From NCBI GenBank assembly GCA_005406025.1, contig BGZK01000223.1, positions 186,001 to 250,000 of the forward strand: a DNA stretch of 64,000 bases, read 5' to 3'. The notes below the pieces were generated by a model that had not been told where the DNA came from, did no database searches, and saw only the letters and a list, made by a program, of their open reading frames with translations. Position numbers and translations under genes: made by a program. The stretch is from Eumeta japonica. Its lineage: Eukaryota > Arthropoda > Insecta > Lepidoptera > Psychidae. Below, one piece after another: positions 58,038 to 64,000 of this stretch. Position 1 is the first letter of the stretch. The number at the start of each line of letters is the position of its first letter.

Positions 58038-58287
58038 TTTTTAAATTATATACGACTGCGCATGATATTTATTACTACTTTATTGTGAATACTTGTGATA
58101 AAAGTGGTTTTTTGTATTATATATTTTTTTAATATGTTTATAGATTTGATGTTAATTATCGGTGTATATTTTGTTTATTTGTTTATATTATAAGTTATAA
58201 TTGCTATTATCACTTTAATAAGTAGATCTTTCTAATTATTTTTGGTGTATTAGTTGATTCTGTATATAGATACATAAAAAATTTATT

Positions 58288-58323
58288 CACCTGTTACACT
58301 TGTTTTTACAAATGTAACAGGTG
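58288..58323. repeat. 16-bp hairpin, CACCTGTTACACTTGT stem
   Basis: CACCTGTTACACTTGT, loop TTTT, ACAAATGTAACAGGTG, with one mismatch. The stem contains a CAGGTG E-box on each strand. Confidence 0.85.
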
Positions 58324-59214
58324 GCATGCGAGATAAAATTTTTGGAGTTATTTTTATTTTGTTACATCAAAAAAGTACAACTTCTTAAGTGTGTACAAAA
58401 TACACAGATATGGTTCTCTTTTGTTTGTTTTGATTTGTTTAGATCACGAGCTGCGTATTTAGCCAGCGCGACCTACATTTCTTAAGTGACCTATGTGCCT
58501 AATAAATCCTCACCATAAATTATATTAAAAGCAATAGCGGCGTATACGATCATTCTTAATTAAGGCCCAAGTTATTACATCGTTATTGCGCTATCCGCAT
58601 AGTTTGTATCGGCTCTTGCGGGGCTCTCGTATTGCGTTAGACAAGTTTCACACGACGCGGCGCGGTAATCCGTTTTTGCGACGTGTGCCAAGTAGTTTAC
58701 TATGTTATTGGCAACTGAATGAACAAAAACAATAAATACGAAAAAAAAATAATGTAGATCGTTTTGAAATTTATCATCTTGTAAATGTGATTAGGCTGAA
58801 GTGATAGAATAAAACGAATAAACTGTAACGTAGACAATCAATTGAAGAAGCGTATATATTTCTCTTTGAGATTGCAAATTGTTGTCGATCTATACTTGTG
58901 TCTATTTATTTCTTGACAGTTCATTCTAAATCCTATTCAAAATTAACCAGAAAGATAGAAGCAAACTGTCTTTATTTTTTTACTATCAACATTGTCGTTG
59001 TAGTACTGACACAAGATAATTTTTTTCACCCCTTTACAATTAATGATACATGCTCTGATATACACGATTTTCGCTTCTTGTTTGTCCTTATGCTTGGCAA
59101 AAAAAAAGGGAAATAGTAAAATATGATTATCCCCTTCATTATAAAGGATAGAATCACCGAAACTAACTTAAGTAACATCACACATTCTCTTCTAATATCC
59201 TTATACATTATCGT
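58324..59214. other. Mixed stretch; possible regulatory block at 58430-58700
   Basis: 58430-58700 is less AT-rich, with CACGACGCGGCGCGG, TTCTTAATTAAGG (a 10-bp palindrome and homeodomain-type word) and AGCGCGACC. No ORF of note. Confidence 0.3.
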
Positions 59215-59540
59215 ATGTCGCATCGCTCGCTGCGCGCGCGCCTCAAACGGACGTCGCCGAGGCCGCTCGTGAAAACTCGACACGTGAACAATAATTTCGT
59301 AATAACGCGTTTAATTTATGACGCCATTATAATTCCCTCATTTGTTGTTGTCGCCCTTGTTAATTCGGGGCCGGGCGGCGCGCCGATGCCAGCCCGCGGT
59401 GTCTCCGATTACGCCGTGTGTTCAAATACTTGCCCGCGTTTTAGGCGCATTAAAATGATTTATACCAAATATTTGTTGAGACGCCGCAAGAGAGTGCGTT
59501 ATGACGCTCCTACGAATATTTTACGTAGAACATAAATTGG
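59215..59540 (+). promoter_or_regulatory. GC-rich island with an open frame, candidate conserved element
   Basis: CTGCGCGCGCGCCTC, GGACGTCGCCGAGGCCGC and GGGGCCGGGCGGCGCGCCG alternate with homeodomain-like AT words (TTTAATTTATGACGCC, CATTATAATTCC). A 106-codon frame is open on the plus strand, but its Arg-rich start (SHRSLRARLKRTSPRP) is what CG-rich DNA gives, and the minus strand is open too. TTTATGAC is close to posterior Hox-type sites. I favour an enhancer-like conserved island over a gene. Confidence 0.35.
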
Positions 59541-60199
59541 TTATTTCGCCGAGTTTGTGTACTGTTTCTTAAGGCGTTAGATTAAATTACGGGCATTTGC
59601 ATATCGAAATTTAACGATTAGGTTTATATAATGCATTTCGTATTGTTATGAATAAAATAATCATTTCTTGAATTTTTTTTTTTATCTAAATACCTACTTA
59701 TAGGTTCTTAGTTTTCGAGGTATCCATAAACAATGAAAAAGTGTTAAGTTTTCTTGTGTTAATAGTAAAGTAAATTTGACATTATGTATAAAAATCATTT
59801 CGAGCTTACTTTATTTAGGAAAATTTTAAGACCATATAATTTGCTGCTTATAAAATAAAAAGTTAAAATTACTGAATATATTGTTTTCGTTTGAGTTAGC
59901 ACATAAACGTTATTTCACATGTATTTGTAAATGCTTCAAATGGATTTGTAAAAAGGATTTTAGTAATAAAAATTCGGACCTGTAGACCCTCATTAGTTTG
60001 AGTCAGTTGAGCCATTTTCGAAAAAAAAATAAGCTTATCAACGATAAAAGTTTATACATCTGATTATATAAAAGGAATATCAATATTTTTTTGTTGAATG
60101 GCTCATAAGCTATACAAATTTTTATCTACGAGTTTTTCGTAATCTTGAAAATCAAAATCATTGAGACTTTAAGAGTTGAAAATTTTAATACGAATCGCT
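59541..60199. other. AT-rich stretch leading into the fold-back block
   Basis: No gene. Short A/T runs; the character changes to GAGCTC- and AAAACTT-rich sequence from about 60200. Confidence 0.4.
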
Positions 60200-61620
60200 G
60201 CCGACGTAACACAGCCAAGACGAAGTGCGAAAATATCAGCTAGCGTACTCAAAATAATCTAGGAAAAGGCTGTAGGCCATCCCTGAAACTTTCGGCTGTG
60301 ATATTTATTGATGTGTGTTGTTGAGCTCGTTGAATTATAAAAACTGTCCCCAAGTTTTTGAGTTCAAAAACTTTAAACACGGTTTAGCCTTCAGGCTAGC
60401 CCTGAAACTTCTTACTACTTTCCAGTTCGAAGTGTTAGAAATAAAGAAGCAGTAAATTATTGAGCTCATCATGCTCAAAATATTAATTTTAATGCTTTTT
60501 TGAACAGTCTTAACTGTAAAATATAACCCTTATATGTTTTGAGCTCTTACAATTCAAAAATGTATATGTATTAATAAACCGCTTTTCTTGAATGACCAAA
60601 CATCAATCCATAAAAAAATTCACGATATTTTGAAATAACCCTTTTTCTGATTTTTTGTTTTTTAACTTCGCGCCATAAAAATTTAAAAATTTTCATGGAG
60701 AGAAGTTAATAAACGCTATTTTTAACTTCCCGCTATGAAAATTGAAAATTTTCGGAAATCGGGAAGTTATTGGATTTACCCCATTTTTCTAAAATCGAGT
60801 TTTCTTCAGATGCTTGACATTTTGAGATCCTAGGAAGCTCCCCTGACGATTTTACGATAATCTCTGCATATCTATATATATGTATATGTGTGTGTAGATG
60901 TATGTAAGCCTCTTATAACTTTTGAACGGCTTGACTGATTGGAATTAAAATTTAGCATTTCAAATAGTTCTATGAAACTTAAATTTCCTTAAAAATTTGA
61001 ACCGATTCAGATAAATAAAGTTCAAGAAATTTAAAAAAAACTATAAAAACAATTTTTTTTGGAATAACTTTTAAACAGCCATACCGATCGATTCCAAAAA
61101 CGCATCAGCTCTTAACATTAAAAAACTACGTCGATTGGCGCCAAGCCGGTCAAAATCCGTTGATTCTATCGCGAGATATCGTTAACTAAAAGAATCGCAA
61201 AAAGTGATTTTTTCAAAATATTCTAAAATTTTGTACTCAATTAAATGCATGTTCTTAATCATTTCATAGAATTTAAAAACTTGCGTTCATTGTCGCTAGT
61301 TCAGTCAAAATCGATTATTTTTTTCAAGAGAATGCTTAAAACGTACTATAACTATGATTTTGAACTAGGGGAGCTCAAAAAAGTACTATAATTTACTGAT
61401 CTCAATATGTTTGAACATTTTCGGCTTGAGAATAGCACAAAGTTTCCGGAGAGGCCTGAAAGGTCAGCTGTAGTTCGGAATTTTAATCTTACACACTAAG
61501 AAAATTTCAAAAACTTATACACAAACAAATTTTCATATTCAAGGAGTTCAAAAACAAATAGACAAATATCACAGCGGAACGTTTTAGGGATAGCCGTTTT
61601 GTACCGATTTTCAGATTTTT
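60200..61620. repeat. Large degenerate fold-back (inverted repeat) block
   Basis: The left arm (about 60260-60480) and right arm (about 61370-61600) are reverse-complementary in an ordered series. Left: GGCCATCCCTGAAACTTTCGG, CTGTGATATTT, GAGCTCGTTGAATTATAAAA, AAGTTTTTGAGTT, TAGCCTTCAGGCTAGCCCTG, AGCAGTAAATTAT. Right, reversed: GGCTATCCCTAAAACG, CTGTGATATTT, GAACTCCTTGAATATGAAAA, AAGTTTTTGAAATT, ACCTTTCAGGCCTCTCCGG, ATCAGTAAATTAT. The centre (60500-61360) has two palindromic units (60664-60712 and 60724-60768; the second has perfect AACTTCCCG/CGGGAAGTT ends) and a TATA/TGTG patch. No ORF. Origin unknown. Confidence 0.7.
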
Positions 61621-61780
61621 TAAATATTGCAACTACTGCATCTTTCAAACAATCCAATTTCGATCTGCTTTACGGTATTTGACGCAGTTTTTTAAGTATA
61701 AAAAGATGACCGAATACTAAACATTAATTCTCAAACAATTGCATATGTTATTTTAAAAAAAATTTTTTTTTTCTTATATT

Positions 61781-62225
61781 TCTTTCACGTTATCTCTCGT
61801 ATGAATCAACCGATTTTGACGAAGCTTACAACGATCGACGTTGTTTGTTAAGAAGAAGAGGTAGTTAGATTTTAAAATTTACCGATAGAATAGTTTAAAG
61901 AATATTGAAATACAACACTTTTTAAAAAAATTTTCTTCCACAATATCTTTTGAATAAATCAACCGATTTTGACGAATTTATCAACGATCGATGTTGTTTT
62001 TTAAGGAGAACAACTCGATACATTTTGGAATGTATGGGTTAACTACTTTACAAAATATTGTAAAAAAGACACTTAAGAAAATTTTTCTCCAACTATCTCT
62101 TGAACAAATTAACGGATTTTTATGGAGATTGCTGCAGTCGATGCAATTGTTTGGGAAAAAGAGTTGATTAAATTTCGGTATAAACAGATAGTATCTAAAA
62201 TATTAAAAAAAAAAAACATTTTTCT
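61781..62225 (+). repeat. Three diverged tandem units of about 150 bp
   Basis: Each unit carries TATCTCT-TGAA-AA(A)TCAACCGATTTTGACGAA...ACGATCGA(C/T)GTTGTTTTTTAAG. The TATCTC anchor lies at 61791, 61944 and 62094 (periods 153 and 150). The third unit is the most diverged. Similar ACTTTTGAAC...GATTG phrases at 60920 and 61070 may be older units, so the array could extend into the fold-back block. Confidence 0.8.
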
Positions 62226-62690
62226 AAAATTTGGTTGCCTGTAAAGTCGGTATACGGGCGAAAGTTTTACGTGACAACGACTTTGAATGGTAAAATCATT
62301 TTAATGTGAATATTCATTCGTATAGTAGGAAGAAGGATGAAATAATAGTAACAATTTAAAACATTTATTTATACAAAGAATTATATTTAAAACATTAATT
62401 TATACAAAGAATCTCGCACTGAATTTCATATTAACAAAATTTTATTTTTACCTTTACATACATACGTATTTATATACAAATATACATACAATAACTTGCA
62501 ATACATTTGCAAGCTATGCACTAATTCTCTAGTGCTGCGCGCAGACCGATCATAGTTGAGTGGGAGAGACGCAAGGCATTCGGCGGGCCTCTCTCGTTCG
62601 GTGACTCATCGTTACGTTACCGAGCGTTACACTTTTTCATAAGTGACTCCCAGCCGCAACCTAATTTAAGACGTTGTCACGTCAAAAACT
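62226..62690. mobile_element. Probable MITE (TTTACGTGACAACG inverted ends)
   Basis: GTTTTACGTGACAACGAC (about 62266-62283) is inverted as GACGTTGTCACGTCAAAA (about 62670-62687). The left flank has TTGGTTGCCTGTAAAGTCGG; the inside has a GC-rich strip (GTGCTGCGCGCAGACCG, GCATTCGGCGGGCCTCTC) and AT-rich filler with a local duplication (TTTAAAACATTTATTTATACAAAGAAT / TTTAAAACATTAATTTATACAAAGAAT). The ends are of a type that I know from lepidopteran MITEs. No ORF. Precise ends are uncertain. Confidence 0.55.
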
Positions 62691-62821
62691 CCTTTTATGA
62701 GATTCCTTAAAATCTACCCGGTAAAATTAGTTCAACGTAACAGGAAGTCTAAATTCCCTTTTGAATGTTGCAAACTATGTTCCGATCGATTAATCCATTC
62801 AAAAGTTATGAGAGGTTTACA

Positions 62822-62846
62822 TACACACACACACATACAAACACAG
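62822..62846. repeat. (CA)n microsatellite
   Basis: ACACACACACACACA followed by TACAAACACAG. It lies in a TTATGAGAGGTTTACATAC context that probably continues the repeat interrupted by the MITE. Confidence 0.85.
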
Positions 62847-63404
62847 ACATCACTCGGAAAAGAGTCGAAATAATTTCCATAAAGTCTCTAAAATATTAAG
62901 ATCAGGTGAAAATTCAATTTTATGAAATCGAGGTAAAAACAGCAACTTTACAATTTTATGAAATTTTTTCAATTTTCACAGTGGAAAGGTAACATAAACA
63001 AAAACTGTAAATTGTTATTGGAAATGACATTGAAAAAAACGAAAAACAGATAAAAAGATAACAACTTTTATAATGAGGCATATTATAATTATTTCAGATT
63101 ACAAGTCCAAATTGAAGTCCAAGCTGACCCAACACGGACAAATATACCAAAGAGTTTATCTCTCCAAATATCTCCATCGAATTGAACCACAATCGTTATG
63201 TGCTCCAGAGAGTACTTCAAGACAACGTTCTCGAAACCGGGACTTGCAGCGGGGCAGTGTGGAAGACTAAAATTTCTACCTCTTCATTCTCAAAAAAAAA
63301 AAGATTGAGGCAACGATTTGCCTCGATAATGAGACGATTTGACTGAAAAAAACGAGATGTGTATCACTGGAAACAAAAGCATACAATAAAACAGACTCGT
63401 CACG
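62847..63404 (+). other. Mixed stretch with a possible exon at 63099-63270
   Basis: TTATTTCAG (to 63098) is a fair splice acceptor. It is followed by a less AT-rich open frame of about 57 codons (YKSKLKSKLTQHGQIYQ ... RQRSRNRDLQRGSVED) ending in TAA at 63268. The Lys/Arg-rich translation has no known domain. It could be a terminal coding exon or chance. Confidence 0.25.
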
Positions 63405-63707
63405 TATATAAGCGAAATATAGACATATTTTAGCCCGCAGTCGTGACTCGGACAGCGTGAACGATGGCATTCGTAGTGATAAACTAAATCATCGTTTTCA
63501 TTCGCCGTCCCGGTCACGGCAGCACTGAATTTCGCAGTGAAACAAACTGCGTATATACACATCGTGCGTTATTGTAAAAATTTATGCAGACCGAGAGACA
63601 AGTGCGTAAACTTTGTTCGACGTGTTTCTGGATCGCCGTGGGAATATTGTAACTTTCCACCGGTATAGGTTTTGTGTGTTCGTTTCTAAAAATAAATAGA
63701 TAGACAG
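63405..63707 (+). promoter_or_regulatory. Candidate TATA promoter and 5' exon with splice donor
   Basis: TATATAAG (63405-63412) is followed 34 bp later by GCAGTCG (A at 63439), close to the insect initiator core. The region then becomes GC-richer (GTGACTCGGACAGCG, TTCGCCGTCCCGGTCACGG, GGATCGCCGTGGGAATA) until the consensus donor GACAG|GTAATA at 63708. No long ORF lies in the putative exon, so it would be a 5' untranslated exon or an lncRNA exon. The downstream partner is outside the window or not recognisable. Confidence 0.4.
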
Positions 63708-64000
63708 GTAATATATGTACATCACGTAATATACAAAATATAACTCCGTATTTTATTTATATAGTACCATCTGTAATTTATATCGTGTAGTGTGATTTGT
63801 TGTTCAGAACCAATATAGCGAAAATGTAATTACCTCAAAATTCTACGAAATGGAGCTATATAAAGGAATGCTTAATGTTTTTGTCTTATTTTTCTAAGAA
63901 AGACACCTATCTAAATAAATTTTAAAAATTAAAACTCTATCCAAATAAATATTTACACACTCTAAATAATATTCAAAATATACCTATTTTATTTCTGCAG

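Noticed and set aside
61566..61597. miR-2-like TATCACAGC seed
   Set aside because: The match covers only nine bases and lies in the right arm of the large fold-back; the rest of the miRNA does not fit.
1..64000. CRISPR array, prokaryotic operon, rRNA gene or complete virus
   Set aside because: No regularly spaced direct repeats, ribosome-binding-site-led gene series, rRNA-like block or viral gene set was seen.

Overview
This 64-kb window is AT-rich animal nuclear DNA, and its repeats point to a lepidopteran insect (moth or butterfly). The evidence is a set of dispersed repeats that I know from that order: the GTACGGAACCCT family, the CCCGACTGCGGC family, the GAGCAGGCG / CCGCCGCCCATG family, CTAGT-ended Helitron-like pieces and tRNA-headed SINEs. 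There is also a cecropia/mellifera-like mariner relic. Nothing looks bacterial: there are no operons, rRNA genes, CRISPR arrays or long intact ORFs. The longest ORF is 152 codons and unrecognised.

No complete host protein-coding gene is visible, so the window is best read as intergenic or long-intron DNA. The host-gene signals are weak. One 182-nt open block (2194-2375) has good splice sites on both sides and a Ser/Pro-rich translation. Two blocks look like 5' exons ending in consensus donors (15440-15713 and 63405-63707, the latter with a TATA box). Several isolated GC-rich islands (about 4070, 8520, 20640, 24455, 34224, 44930, 46600, 50040 and 59215) stand out from the AT-rich background and may be conserved regulatory DNA.

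The recognisable genes are dead transposases. They are a pogo/Tigger-like N-terminal relic (6917-7257), a PIF/Harbinger (HARBI1-type) pseudogene with traceable introns and a MITE nested in one of them (9871-11889), a mariner (50922-52085), the reverse-transcriptase C-terminus of a LINE (47951-48193) and two weaker LINE tails (24064-24155 and 27895-28005). Around them lie SINE heads, palindromic MITEs (9355-9612, 25722-25850, 62226-62690), at least four Helitron-like 3' ends, microsatellites, degenerate hexamer arrays and several near-perfect short hairpins.

The most unusual part is 60200-62880. It holds a large degenerate fold-back (arms of about 300 bp), palindromic AACTTCCCG units, three diverged copies of a ~150-bp tandem unit and an inserted MITE. 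Its composition differs from the rest of the window and its origin is unclear.

None of the genes found work together as a pathway; the window is a layered record of transposon insertion and decay with possible regulatory islands between.
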